Below are positions 39,034 to 48,340 of a stretch of 64,000 bases of DNA, in pieces (position 1 is the first letter of the stretch; the number at the start of each line of letters is the position of its first letter). The position numbers and the translations under genes are program-made. Source of the DNA: Gimesia sp. (GTDB lineage: Bacteria; Planctomycetota; Planctomycetia; Planctomycetales; Planctomycetaceae). The notes beneath the pieces are model-generated. The model had not been told where the DNA came from. It saw nothing but the letters and a program-made list of their open reading frames with translations, and searched no databases. The stretch lies in the NCBI GenBank assembly GCA_002706765.1, contig PAJV01000024.1, positions 64,092 to 128,091 on the forward strand, given 5' to 3'.

Positions 39034-40409
39034 TTGTTTTTCCGTTTCTTTTTCTTCCCACCATTTTTTGTGTGCTGGTCGGCTTCGAGTTCGGTCTGCT
39101 GGCCTTTGTCGCCGCAGTGTTTCATCCAGGCGTCCAGCTCTGCTTTGAGTTTGGCCTGCACGGCCGCGTACTCCGGTTTGCCGGCCAGGTTATGCCACTC
39201 GAACGGGTCTTTGTGGATGTCGTAAAGTTCAATTGCGGGGCGTTTTCTGTAGCGGCGCACTTTATCGGCAGCGTCGGCATCGGCGGCGGCTTTCGCTTCC
39301 CAGCTTTTGAACTCGGGCGATTTCATGGCGACGTTGCGAAATTCGATGTCCGGTGTGAAGTTCCAGATGTACTTGAAGTCTTTCGTACGCACGGAACGAA
39401 TGCCAAACGTGGAGGAGCCATTGATGATGCCCCGCGTGGTCATTTCGCCGAACACATGGTCTTTATGCTCCTGTTTACCTGCGAACACCGGCAGCAGACT
39501 TTTCCCATCCAGCACCGGTGCAGGCGTGCCTCCCGCGGCTTCCACATACGTGGGGACCAGATCGACGTATTCAATCATGGCGTGGTTGACAGTGCCGGGT
39601 TGAATTTTGCCGGGCCAGCGGGCAATCATCGCGGATTGCAGGCCGGAATCGTAACAGGTCCACTTGGCAAACGGCATGCTGCTGCCCTGTTCGCTGACGA
39701 CGATGACCAGTGTGTTGTCGCGAAACCCATGTTTGTCGAGTTGATTAAGGATGCCGCCCACTTCGTCATCGAACACGGTGATTTCCGCCAGATAGCGGGT
39801 CATGGCTTCGCGTGTTTCCGGGGTATCGACGAAGTACGGGGGCAGCTTCAACTGGCTGGCATCGTAGCGGCTTGGATCTCCCTGATCCCAGGGTGAGTGT
39901 GGTTCACGGGAGCAGAAGAAGATGCAGAATGGATCGTCGCGTCCCTGGCATTCCCGGAAAAAATGATCGGCTGCAGCCACCAGTCCCTCACCTTCCGGTT
40001 TCTCAAAGGGGAAGACGGCTTTCGGACCGACATGGCTTTTACCGCTGAGGGCCACGCGATAGCCGAGCGGTTTCAGGTAGTGCACAATGCTTTTCGTTCC
40101 GCGATTGGCCTGCGTGTGATTGGGATAGGCTCCGGTTTTCACCGGATACTGGCCGGTATAAATATTGTGCCGGGTAGGGGAGCACATGGGAGCTGCCTGA
40201 AAGCAGCGGGTGAACCGCATGCCTTCGGTTGCCAGCCGATCGATGTGCGGTGTATGTGCTTGGCCGCCGTAACAGCCGATATCGCGAAACGTACAATCGT
40301 CGGCGATGATGAAGACAAAGTTAGGCTGCTTCGCTTCTGCCTGTCGGGTCACTGCCAGACAGAGCATGGTTACAAACGCAAAGAAGGGAATCCAGCATCG
40401 ACTGCGCAT
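39030..40409 (-). CDS. Secreted Cys-type sulfatase (upstream gene of the pair)
   Basis: This 459-residue sulfatase has a signal peptide (cleavage near QAEA). The metal-binding start is FVFIIADDCTFRDIGCYGG and the formylglycine motif is Cys76-Ser-Pro-Thr-Arg80. VVSEQGSSMPFAKWTCYDSG represents the second metal site. The C-terminus ends in a short Lys-rich tail (KNGGKKKKRKNK), which is unusual. AGGAAAGTG precedes the ATG at 40409. It shares an ATGA overlap with the next sulfatase. The different sequences around the active sites suggest distinct sulfate positions on one substrate; this is inference. Confidence 0.93.
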   Translation of the reverse strand: MRSRCWIPFFAFVTMLCLAVTRQAEAKQPNFVFIIADDCTFRDIGCYGGQAHTPHIDRLATEGMRFTRCFQAAPMCSPTRHNIYTGQYPVKTGAYPNHTQANRGTKSIVHYLKPLGYRVALSGKSHVGPKAVFPFEKPEGEGLVAAADHFFRECQGRDDPFCIFFCSREPHSPWDQGDPSRYDASQLKLPPYFVDTPETREAMTRYLAEITVFDDEVGGILNQLDKHGFRDNTLVIVVSEQGSSMPFAKWTCYDSGLQSAMIARWPGKIQPGTVNHAMIEYVDLVPTYVEAAGGTPAPVLDGKSLLPVFAGKQEHKDHVFGEMTTRGIINGSSTFGIRSVRTKDFKYIWNFTPDIEFRNVAMKSPEFKSWEAKAAADADAADKVRRYRKRPAIELYDIHKDPFEWHNLAGKPEYAAVQAKLKAELDAWMKHCGDKGQQTELEADQHTKNGGKKKKRKNK

Positions 40410-41275
40410 GATATCACTTTCCTGATGAGCGCCTCAGAGGACAGAATCGTTGATATCATGCTACCCGGTGAAGTTGTCTCTGCACAGCTATTTTCGGGGA
40501 ATTCAGGTGGGGAACAAACAGGAAAAAGCGATGTAGAAAAATCAAACCAGACGAAAAGATCTGACTCACCTGGAGATCGCTGATTATGATGGCTACAGGA
40601 TCGACTATAAGAGTCTGGACGGTATTATCAATCAGCTTCAGCAGATCAAAGTTCCGGACCGATCAAACTAATATCTCTGAATGCCGGAGTTTAGATCAGA
40701 TTCATTGTTTTTATCCAGTACTCAATTTTCATCTCTCGGGTTGCGTTCTCTTTTTCTATAATGTGCGTCGGGTGAGATGTCTGGTTTTCGGGCAGTGTCG
40801 GACGAGCCGACGAAGGGCATCCGTTGGTTTAGTGAGTAGAGCGAGGTGGACCTTTGATGTTTCTTATTCGAGTATGTAATCTCATGATGTTGTACATTCG
40901 CATGTCAATTCCATTGATCCGATTTTCTGCAGGGGCGCGGGCGCGTCAAGGGGGGATGAATAAAATCGGGTGGCGATACGGGTTGATGTGGGCGGTTATG
41001 GGGGCGACGCCGGGGTGGGCCGGGGCGATGCCGGGGCGTTGTGTGTCGATACGCACGACATGTTTGAGCAGGCTTTTGAAAAATCGTGCGGAAACGAGCG
41101 GGTTTCATACTGCTGATTTCTGCCGTGGTTCGACTTTTTTAAGTGAAGAAATACTGGACCACGCGCGCGACTCAGTTTAGTGCTTATTTTGTTTCGCGGC
41201 GAGGCGGAGTCAAGTCGAATATTTTCAGTGGGAATAGCAGACAGGCGATGAAAAAAGATGAGAGAGGGAACTGAA
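40410..41275. other. Gene-poor region with coding remnants
   Basis: About 866 bp lie between the sulfatase pair and the Sel1 gene. A frame at 40537-40671 without a good start reads like protein (it contains LEIADYDGYRIDYKSLDGI and ends at TAA 40669-40671), suggesting the end of a decayed gene. An ORF from an ATG at 40857 to 41180 has GC-rich runs and no recognisable content; I do not call it. No repeat or integrase was found. Confidence 0.4.
40537..40671 (+). pseudogene. Possible C-terminal remnant of a decayed gene
   Basis: In this frame 44 codons run from just after a TAG (40534-40536) to TAA (40669-40671) and give a plausible charged/aromatic helix sequence, including IADYDGYRIDYKSLDGI and NQLQQIKVPDRSN. 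No ATG, GTG or TTG with a ribosome site lies in frame. The pattern (short strand pair, then helix) is loosely like small phage head-tail joining proteins, but this is too weak to name. It may be chance. Confidence 0.3.
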
Positions 41276-42046
41276 ATGAATTATGAACGCGGGGTACTCT
41301 CGTTAGTTGTTTGTGGTTTGATTTTGATTAGTGGTTGTCAGGATAATCAAGGCGTCAATCCACAACCTGAATCAGAAGCCAATTCGGTTCAGTCCGAGCA
41401 GTTAAAAAAAGAGATGCGACAGGAGTTTGAACGGTGTCTTAATGCTGCTGAGTCTGGGGATGCCATGGAACAAAGCAATTTAGGGGTCTTGTATGCCAAT
41501 GGTGTGGGGGTCGAGCAAGATCCATTCAAAGCCATGGAGTGGTATCAAAAAGCTGCAAAGCAAGGGAATCGCGTCGGACAATATCATATAGGAACTATGT
41601 ATCTTAATGGGGAAGGTGTTAAGCAGGACCACAACCAGGCGATAGAGTGGTTTCGTAAATCTGCTGAGCAAGGATTTGACGCTGCACAATTTAATATAGG
41701 AGCAATGTATCGTGACGGAGAAGGTGTAAAGCAGGATTACAGGCAAGCGCTGGAGTGGTTTCGAAAGGCTGCAGAACAGCAGAATGCCGATGCACAATAC
41801 AATCTAGGATTCATGTATTATAAAGGAGAGGGTGTTAAGCAAGACTTAAAGCAATCGCTGGAGTGGTTTCTCAAATCTGCTGAACAGGGAGAAACCGATG
41901 CACAATATAATCTGGGAATCATGTATGCTAATGGAAAAGGCGTTAAGCAGGACTACAACCAAGCGGTGGCGTGGTTTCGCAAAGCTGCCAGTCAGGGACA
42001 TGAATTAGCCAAAGAAACTTTATCGGAATTGGGAGAGTCTCCTTAA
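41276..42046 (+). CDS. Sel1-repeat lipoprotein
   Basis: The 256-residue protein has a lipoprotein signal with lipobox LISGC (mature Cys at about 21), a short acidic linker and five consecutive 36-residue Sel1-like repeats. An example is DAQYNLGFMYYKGEGVKQD; the repeats have the pattern NLGxMYxxGxGVxQD..A..WFxKAAxQG. These alpha/alpha repeats act as protein-binding scaffolds, here in the periplasm or outer membrane. The ATG at 41276 is chosen because GAGAGGGA lies just upstream. The gene is visibly more AT-rich than its neighbours and sits alone next to tRNA-Leu, which may indicate recent acquisition. Confidence 0.85.
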   Translation: MNYERGVLSLVVCGLILISGCQDNQGVNPQPESEANSVQSEQLKKEMRQEFERCLNAAESGDAMEQSNLGVLYANGVGVEQDPFKAMEWYQKAAKQGNRVGQYHIGTMYLNGEGVKQDHNQAIEWFRKSAEQGFDAAQFNIGAMYRDGEGVKQDYRQALEWFRKAAEQQNADAQYNLGFMYYKGEGVKQDLKQSLEWFLKSAEQGETDAQYNLGIMYANGKGVKQDYNQAVAWFRKAASQGHELAKETLSELGESP

Positions 42047-42091
42047 TGAGAGGAATTTCAGGTGGATGGACAGGCTGAGTCAGTCGGCACG

Positions 42092-42127
42092 AAAAAAGGA
42101 CTTAGAGCTGAATTGCCCTAAGTCCTT
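42092..42127 (-). terminator. Terminator of tRNA-Leu
   Basis: On the minus strand AAGGACTTAG (42127-42118) pairs with CTAAGTCCTT (42105-42096), followed by a six-T run at 42097-42092. It lies 12 bp beyond the 3' end of the tRNA. The stem is a 10-bp perfect match with a 12-base loop. Confidence 0.8.
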
Positions 42128-42138
42128 ATGTTTCAAAG

Positions 42139-42223
42139 TGCCCAAGAGAGGACTCGAACCTCCACGGGGATTACCCCCACTAGCCCCTCAAGCTAGCGCG
42201 TCTGCCAATTCCGCCACTTGGGC
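42139..42223 (-). tRNA. tRNA-Leu (anticodon GAG)
   Basis: The 85-base gene folds as a class II tRNA. The acceptor arms are GCCCAAG and CTTGGGC with discriminator A. The anticodon stem CTAGC/GCTAG encloses loop TTGAGGG, giving anticodon GAG. There is a long variable arm (GGGGGTAATCCCC) and a T arm GGAGG-TTCGAGT-CCTC. The CCA end is not encoded. It reads CTC/CTT leucine codons. Confidence 0.95.
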
Positions 42224-42497
42224 TCATTTGTGACTCAAATCAGATGACCTGTACGGATGACTGAAAATGGTCTCAATGAAGAGGATTTCCCAGTATAACA
42301 ATCCGGGGAGGGCCATCAAGGGAAGTGGATGGCAATCTGGGGATGAAATGACCGGGATTTCAGGAAAATGCTCCTGCAATGCGTTTAAACTTCCCCTCCC
42401 GTAAAATCTGCATTTTTTGTAAACTAAACAGACCTGATTTCAAGAGCAACGGAGGCCTGCTGCTCTGTGACGCGTTTTATTCGAACAAGGATGTCCG

Positions 42498-45400
42498 ATG
42501 CTGTTTCTAACCCGAAAGAACGAAAAACTCCCCGTGCGCTGTCTGCTGTGGGGATTGCTCTTCCTGTTCGGCTGCTGTTTGAATCTGCCGTCCCTGTCTG
42601 CTGACACGCCTTCCCCGTCTGCAGGTTCGCCTCTGCTGGACGATGCGAATCTGCATGCCGTCCAGTTTCTGGGCAAGAATACCGGCTGGGCCGTGGGGGA
42701 CCGGGGCGTGATTCGCAAGACCGAAGATGGGGGCCGCACCTGGAAGTTCGTGGCGAGTCCCGTGGATTGTCCGTTGAAGAGCATCTGCTTCCTGACAAAC
42801 CAGATTGGCTGGATCGCAGGTGGAGGCACCGCGGCTTACGGGCATCTGAACCAGGGCGTGCTGCTATTCACAAAAGATGGAGGCCAGACCTGGCAGGAAC
42901 TGGTGCAGAAACGTTTGCCGCGCCTGCATTACGTGCGTTTTTTCGGAATGGATGAAGGCGTGGTGATCGGCGACAGTTCGGTGCAGCATGCGACAGGTGT
43001 TTTCAAAACCACAGACGGCGGCCAGACCTGGCAGGATGTGACCGGGTACGAGTCCGCCGGTTATCGGAGTGCCGCGTTTTTTGATGTCGATACGGGACTG
43101 GTGGCCGGTTCGCAGGGACGGATGACGCTCGTCGGTGGCGGAACGGTTCTGCCTCCGCGATTTCCGCCCCAGGGATTACGCGGGCTGCAGGATGTCCAGG
43201 TTCCCATGACGGGGGCTGGCTGGATGGTCGGCGATGGCGCTCTGTTGAGAAAGACGGAGAACCGGGGGATCGTATGGGAGATGCCGGAAACGGCGCTGCC
43301 CGATCAGCTCAAAGACTTTGTTGATTTCAAAACGGTCGAAGTTCGCGGCGAACGGATCTGGGTGGCCGGTGATCCGGGATCGGTGATCTGGCATTCAGAC
43401 GATCGGGGTAGAACCTGGCGGCAGCAGTGGACCGGTGAGAGTGCGCCGCTGGCTTCGATTGATTTTGTGGACGATCAGAACGGTTACGCCGTCGGTGCGC
43501 TGGGAACGATTCTTTCGACAGACGATGGCGGGCGGACTTGGCGCTCGAATCATGCGGATCCCCGTCGCGTGGCGTTCATGTGTGTGCACGCTCAGACGCA
43601 ACAGGTTTCGTTTGATCTGTTGAGTAAATATGCCGGCGATCAGGGTTATCGCAGTCTGGTGGTGTTGCCGATTCGTCGGGACATGGGTTCGGAAGGACAA
43701 CAGAATGCAGACCTGGATTTGCGACTGAATGAAGCAGTGACCAGTGTGGGTGGCGCAGTGGGAAGTATGGACTGGCGTTTTCCGGTGCAGATTCCCGAAC
43801 TGGAACAGAACGCGGATCGCCTGATTGAGGAATGGAATCGGCACACGGAAGGTCGGTTGGCATCGGTCACGTTGAGTCGCTTTGTCGCTCAGTTGCGAAC
43901 GTGGCGACCGGAAGTCGTGATTCTGGATCAGCCGGTGGGAAAGGATGCGGCTTCGACGTTGATGAAAGATGCGATGCTGCAGGCCGTGCGTTATGCCGCC
44001 GATCCCACACGCTATATTGAGCATCGAGAACAGGCGGGGCTGGGCCCGTGGAAAGTCAGGAAAGTCTATCTGCGACTGCCTGAGGGGAGTTCGGGAAACG
44101 TGTCTGTAGACGCGGACGAATATCTGCCACGACTGGGAACGACGGCTTCGACGGTCTCGGCGACCGGAAAACAGATTCTCGGAAAAGAACTGAGTTCCGA
44201 TGCCGCCCGCAGTGTGTATCGACTGATTGACGTAAATGAGGGCGAGCAGGCGGCGATCAGCGGGGGAAGCCTGTTTGCCGGCATTGGTCTGGCGCCGGGT
44301 TCGGATGCCCGCCGGATGCTGAATGAAATCAATGCTGACGACGAAGAACGCAATCGCAAGCTGGCAGAGCGCCAGCGGAATATCAGGGCGATGGCAGCGA
44401 AGCTGATTGATGATCCGTTGTTTTCTGCGCAGCTGATGTCGCATTTGAAAACGATTACGCAGGGGCTTTCGCGTCGACAGGCGGCGTTGCAGTTGGAGCA
44501 ACTGGCGCAGCAGTATGTGGCCAGTTATGACCTGGTGAAAGCAGAAGCCACCTACCAGGAACTGGTGGAACAGTTCCCGCGCGAGCCGGAAGCGGTGCGG
44601 GGGATGCTGTGGCTGTTCCAGCTCTGGTCGAGTGAAGAAATCGCATGGCAGCGCAATCGTGGTGTGCCTGTGGAGCGAACGCGATCGACGAGTAATCCCG
44701 CGCAGGCAGCAAGTGCGGTACAGAATGCAGCCCGGTTTTCAGAACAGCTGCCTTCCCCGTCTCTGGAGACGGTGAGACAGGTGGGCCAGATCAATACGGG
44801 GGCTCCCGAGAACGGGAGTACGCAGACATCGGAGAGCTGGAAGAAGCAGGCGCTGTCTGCGGTCCGCTGGTTCCAGAAGTTTGCACCGGCGTTTTATGAA
44901 ACACCCGAAGTACAGATTCCGCTGGCATCGCTGTATCGGCTGATCGGTTCGCACGGCAAAGCGGACGACATCTTTCATAACTTCCATAAGCCGGAAGCGA
45001 ATGAATCGTGGCGAAACATCGCGAAAGCAGAAAACTGGTTGCTGCATCCGGCGAGTACGCCGCCACGCCCCGTGTATCTGTGTCGCTTTACAAAAACACG
45101 ACCGGTGCTGGATGGGCTGTTGTCAGACGAATGCTGGCAGGCTGCGAATGAATTGACGCTGTCTGAGAAGCCGGCCGCCGGGATGGAAAATAAAGCGGAT
45201 GCCGGCGTCGATCCGTTGGACCGGGCTTTTGTGCTGCTGTCTTATGACAACGAAAATCTTTATATCGCGGCCAGTATTCCGATTAAGGAGGGCCTGGAAT
45301 ATCCGGCGGCTCCTGATAGTGGGCGCGGGTATGATGCGGATCTCAAACTGCAGGATCGACTGTCGCTGGCATTCGATATCGACCGGGATTACACCACGTT

Positions 45401-45683
45401 TTACCAGCTGGAAATTGATCATCGGGGCTGGACGAGTGATCGCTGCTGGATTGATCGCAGCTGGAATCCACGCTGGTATGTGGCCCGGGAAAAGGATCAG
45501 CAGACCTGGCGGACGGAGATCGCGATTCCCCTGTCTGAACTGGCGCCTGCGACTCGTTTGAAACGCAGCACGTGGGGGCTTTCGGTCATACGGATTCTGC
45601 CTGCGATGGGCCTGGAGGGTTGGAATCATCCGCTGACGGTGGAGCCACGACCCGATACGTTCGGTCTGATTCGTTTTGAATAG
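42498..45683 (+). CDS. Large secreted BNR/YCF48-like protein with PIG-L-like middle and CBM9-like end
   Basis: The 1061-residue exported protein has a signal peptide (about 13-35). The N-terminal half (about 45-355) is a beta-propeller of BNR/YCF48-like repeats, for example GWAVGDRGVIRKTEDGGRTW, TTDGGQTWQDV and DDGGRTWRS. Residues about 355-550 resemble a PIG-L/LmbE deacetylase (VAFMCVHAQ, YAGDQGYRSLVVLP, LRTWRPEVVILDQP), but the metal motif AHPDD is missing. A helical linker follows, then a C-terminal CBM9-like domain (about 850-1061, RPVLDGLLSDECWQ) of the type seen in xylanases. It probably binds a carbohydrate. The domain calls are by eye, with the middle one least certain. Confidence 0.8.
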   Translation: MLFLTRKNEKLPVRCLLWGLLFLFGCCLNLPSLSADTPSPSAGSPLLDDANLHAVQFLGKNTGWAVGDRGVIRKTEDGGRTWKFVASPVDCPLKSICFLTNQIGWIAGGGTAAYGHLNQGVLLFTKDGGQTWQELVQKRLPRLHYVRFFGMDEGVVIGDSSVQHATGVFKTTDGGQTWQDVTGYESAGYRSAAFFDVDTGLVAGSQGRMTLVGGGTVLPPRFPPQGLRGLQDVQVPMTGAGWMVGDGALLRKTENRGIVWEMPETALPDQLKDFVDFKTVEVRGERIWVAGDPGSVIWHSDDRGRTWRQQWTGESAPLASIDFVDDQNGYAVGALGTILSTDDGGRTWRSNHADPRRVAFMCVHAQTQQVSFDLLSKYAGDQGYRSLVVLPIRRDMGSEGQQNADLDLRLNEAVTSVGGAVGSMDWRFPVQIPELEQNADRLIEEWNRHTEGRLASVTLSRFVAQLRTWRPEVVILDQPVGKDAASTLMKDAMLQAVRYAADPTRYIEHREQAGLGPWKVRKVYLRLPEGSSGNVSVDADEYLPRLGTTASTVSATGKQILGKELSSDAARSVYRLIDVNEGEQAAISGGSLFAGIGLAPGSDARRMLNEINADDEERNRKLAERQRNIRAMAAKLIDDPLFSAQLMSHLKTITQGLSRRQAALQLEQLAQQYVASYDLVKAEATYQELVEQFPREPEAVRGMLWLFQLWSSEEIAWQRNRGVPVERTRSTSNPAQAASAVQNAARFSEQLPSPSLETVRQVGQINTGAPENGSTQTSESWKKQALSAVRWFQKFAPAFYETPEVQIPLASLYRLIGSHGKADDIFHNFHKPEANESWRNIAKAENWLLHPASTPPRPVYLCRFTKTRPVLDGLLSDECWQAANELTLSEKPAAGMENKADAGVDPLDRAFVLLSYDNENLYIAASIPIKEGLEYPAAPDSGRGYDADLKLQDRLSLAFDIDRDYTTFYQLEIDHRGWTSDRCWIDRSWNPRWYVAREKDQQTWRTEIAIPLSELAPATRLKRSTWGLSVIRILPAMGLEGWNHPLTVEPRPDTFGLIRFE

Positions 45684-45832
45684 ACGAAGTCTGGCCGGGA
45701 ATCAAAGTGGATTTCGGTTTTGGCGGGTGGTCAACGTTTCGTTGCTGAGAGGAATGTTTTATCATGGCTCGAAGGTAATTCCGCGGAGACGTGAGCTCTG
45801 CAACGCGTTCCTTAAGCAGACAGTGATTGACA

Positions 45833-46795
45833 ATGGGATTGATTATCGGCATGGATGAAGCTGGCTACGGTCCCAACCTGGGGCCGCTGGTGATCACTGC
45901 CAGTTTGTGGAAATTACCCGATGATCCGCGGCAGTTTGATTTCTGGTCGGCATTAGAATCGGTGATTTCACAAACCAGGCCTCGCAAGAACTCGAAGCAT
46001 CTGCACGTGGCCGATTCCAAACAGGTACACTCCGCGAGTGCGGGCCTGGCGCCGCTGGAACGTTCGACGCTGCCGTTTCTGCAACTGCACAATCGGACGG
46101 AGCGACTGGCTTCGCTGGGAGAGTTATGGCGGTTACTGATTGCGTCTCCCGCCCATCTGGATGAAATACAGGGAGAACCGTGGAGTGGAGAGCGTCGGTT
46201 TGAACTGCCAGCCGTGGTCGACGTTGAGACGGTTGAGGAGTCTCAAGACTGTCTGCAGCAGGCGCTGGACTCAGCGGGCATTGAGCTGCGGGGGATCTGC
46301 TCGGAGATTGTATTACCCGCACGGTTCAATGCGTTGTGCCGCGAGTATGGCAGTAAAGGAGTGATGCTGACGCGACTGTGTATGAATCTGCTGACGCGGG
46401 TCTGGGATCGGGAGACATCTGAACCGACGTTGATTATCGGCGATAAACATGGCGGGCGGAATCGTTATGATGAATTTCTGGATGAAATTCTGGACGGGGA
46501 GATGATCTTTCGTGTGGAAGAATCGACCCAGAAGAGTGTGTATAAGATTGGCAATACGGAAGTCCGGTTTCAGACGAGGGCAGAAGAGCATTTTCCGGTG
46601 GCGGTCTCTTCAATGGTCTGCAAATACACGCGGGAAGTAATGATGGAACAGTTCAATCAATACTGGTGTCAGCATGTGACGGATCTGAAGCCGACCAAGG
46701 GGTATCCAGTGGATGCGCGTCGCTTCAAAAGTGAGATTGCAATGGCACAGGAGCGACTGGAGATTTCGGACCAGATTCTGTGGCGCGGGCAGTGA
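45833..46795 (+). CDS. RNase HII-like protein with variant active site
   Basis: The 320-residue cytoplasmic protein belongs to the RNase H fold. It opens with IIGMDEAGYGPNLGPLV, matching the RNase HII signature GxDEAGRGP but with Tyr12 for Arg. ADSKQVHS matches the DSKKL strand, and IIGDKHGGRNRY and SSMVCKYTREVMM match the later motifs. The last catalytic Asp of the usual KVTRD is Glu here (KYTRE). It is longer than typical RNase HII (about 200-250) because of a middle insertion. It may process RNA in RNA/DNA hybrids or another nucleic acid. The ATG at 45833 is used; an in-frame TTG at 45827 is less likely. Confidence 0.7.
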   Translation: MGLIIGMDEAGYGPNLGPLVITASLWKLPDDPRQFDFWSALESVISQTRPRKNSKHLHVADSKQVHSASAGLAPLERSTLPFLQLHNRTERLASLGELWRLLIASPAHLDEIQGEPWSGERRFELPAVVDVETVEESQDCLQQALDSAGIELRGICSEIVLPARFNALCREYGSKGVMLTRLCMNLLTRVWDRETSEPTLIIGDKHGGRNRYDEFLDEILDGEMIFRVEESTQKSVYKIGNTEVRFQTRAEEHFPVAVSSMVCKYTREVMMEQFNQYWCQHVTDLKPTKGYPVDARRFKSEIAMAQERLEISDQILWRGQ

Positions 46796-46804
46796 AGCGA
46801 GAAG

Positions 46805-48340
46805 TTAATCTTCAGCCAGAATTTGTGACTGCGGAAGAAATCGGCTGCTGGCTATCCCGACTATGAAAACAGTGGCAGCACCGACTAAAGTGTACCACGG
46901 CCAGGCGACTTCCTGTTTCATAGCGAACGCCACGTAGAGCACGACCGCGAGCCCGATAACGAAACCGAGCAGGGCGGATGCCTGTGAAGCCTGTCTGCTG
47001 AAGGTCGCCAGGAAAAAGATGCCGAGGATCAGCCCGGTGGAAATGCCGGCAATCGCCAGTACGCTGCCGACCACACTGCTGGAAATGGACTGACTGGCGA
47101 TGCCGACCGCGATTTGGGCACAACCAAACAAGGCAGTGAAGATACGGCTCAGCCTGACCAGTTCGGACTGCTGTTTGTGAGTTGATGTCAGGGGCAGATA
47201 AAAATCATTCACCAGGGCGCTGGTGGTGGAACTGAGTGAACTGGAGAGCGTCGACATGGCAGCAGCGAAGACGGCGGCGAGCGTCAGCCCTTTTACTCCC
47301 ACGGGCAGATGATCGATGATGAAAGAGGCGAAGACTTCGTCCGTTTTCTCGAAGGGAACCGCGGGAGGAAATGCTGAGTAGAAAGCTGCCAACGCGACGC
47401 CCAGCAGTAGAAACAATGCGAACTGTGCGAAGACGAGAAAGCCGCTGAATCCCAGTGCCCGGGCGGCCTCTTTCTGGTTCTTTGCACCGAGGTAACGCTG
47501 AATCATGAGCTGGTCGGCTCCGTGCGTCGCCATCGAGAGAAACATGCCTCCTACCAGGCCGGCCCAGAAGGTATAGCTCTTCGCGAGGTTCCAGTCGAAA
47601 TCGAACATGGTGAATTTCTGGTTGGCGGCTGCGTACTGCTGATAACTGCTCCAGCCATCCGGCAGATCATTGATGATCACGGCGAACGCAAACACAGCAC
47701 CGGCGATATAGATGACGAACTGCAGACAGTCGTTCCAGACTACGGATTTCATGCCCCCCAGGCAGGTGTAGACAATGGTGCCAATGCCGATGACCACCAC
47801 GCAGAGAGGAAGTGGGATGCCGACCACTTTTTCCAGAACGAGAGCCGTCAGGTAGAGCCTGAGACCATCGGCGAGTGTCCGCATGACGATAAAGGTCAGG
47901 GAGGAGACCCGTTCGGTGGTGCCCCCGAATCGCTGTTTGAAGACTTCGTAAGCCGAGTAGATTTCACCCCGAAAATAGAGGGGGAGCAGAAACAGGATGA
48001 CGAGGAAGCGGCCCACGATATAGCCGAGGGGGAGTTGCAGAAACTGCAGGTTACCTCCCGGCGCAAAGGCGATGCCCGGTACACTGAGAAAGGTGACGGT
48101 ACTGGTTTCGGTGGCGACAATTGAACCCAGAATCGCCCACCAGGGCAGTGTTTTCCCGCCGAGCAGGTAATCGGACAGGTCTTTCTGGCGACCGCCGATC
48201 CAGGAACCGAACAGTACCACGGCTGTGAGGTACAGGAGCAGGATGATCAGATCTGTGGTTCCGATGGCGATATTCACTGCGGCGACACCTGAAATCAGGG
48301 ATGGTGTGTGGAGTTGAAGAGCACGAACGAATTGTGACAA
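46805..48340 (-). CDS. Sodium:solute symporter (SSS family)
   Basis: This inner-membrane Na+-coupled permease of up to 511 residues has about 13 hydrophobic helices, starting VNIAIGTTDLIILLLYLTAVV. Family features include the unwound-helix region DYLLGGKTLPWWAILGSIVA, ATETSTVTFLSVPG in helix 2 and SMATHGADQLMIQRYLGAKN. The start is uncertain: TTG at 48340 gives the listed end, while GTG at 48277 would give a family-like N-terminus. It is divergent from murQ with about 185-250 bp between, suggesting it imports the amino sugar used by MurQ and the kinase. The substrate is inferred from the neighbourhood only. Confidence 0.85.
   Translation of the reverse strand: MSQFVRALQLHTPSLISGVAAVNIAIGTTDLIILLLYLTAVVLFGSWIGGRQKDLSDYLLGGKTLPWWAILGSIVATETSTVTFLSVPGIAFAPGGNLQFLQLPLGYIVGRFLVILFLLPLYFRGEIYSAYEVFKQRFGGTTERVSSLTFIVMRTLADGLRLYLTALVLEKVVGIPLPLCVVVIGIGTIVYTCLGGMKSVVWNDCLQFVIYIAGAVFAFAVIINDLPDGWSSYQQYAAANQKFTMFDFDWNLAKSYTFWAGLVGGMFLSMATHGADQLMIQRYLGAKNQKEAARALGFSGFLVFAQFALFLLLGVALAAFYSAFPPAVPFEKTDEVFASFIIDHLPVGVKGLTLAAVFAAAMSTLSSSLSSTTSALVNDFYLPLTSTHKQQSELVRLSRIFTALFGCAQIAVGIASQSISSSVVGSVLAIAGISTGLILGIFFLATFSRQASQASALLGFVIGLAVVLYVAFAMKQEVAWPWYTLVGAATVFIVGIASSRFLPQSQILAED

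Noticed and set aside
39072-39896. Open frame of 274 codons on the plus strand
   Set aside because: It is antisense to the second sulfatase and has no homology that I can see.
40857-41180. ORF of 107 codons with GC-rich stretches
   Set aside because: It lacks a Shine-Dalgarno and protein-like composition, and it competes with an equally open frame on the other strand, so it is not called.
41462-42003. Tandem DNA repeats of about 108 bp
   Set aside because: They are explained by the 36-residue Sel1 repeats of the protein, not by a separate repeat element or CRISPR array.
43395-44501. Open frame of 368 codons on the minus strand
   Set aside because: It is antisense to the large BNR protein, has low-complexity content and no ribosome site.
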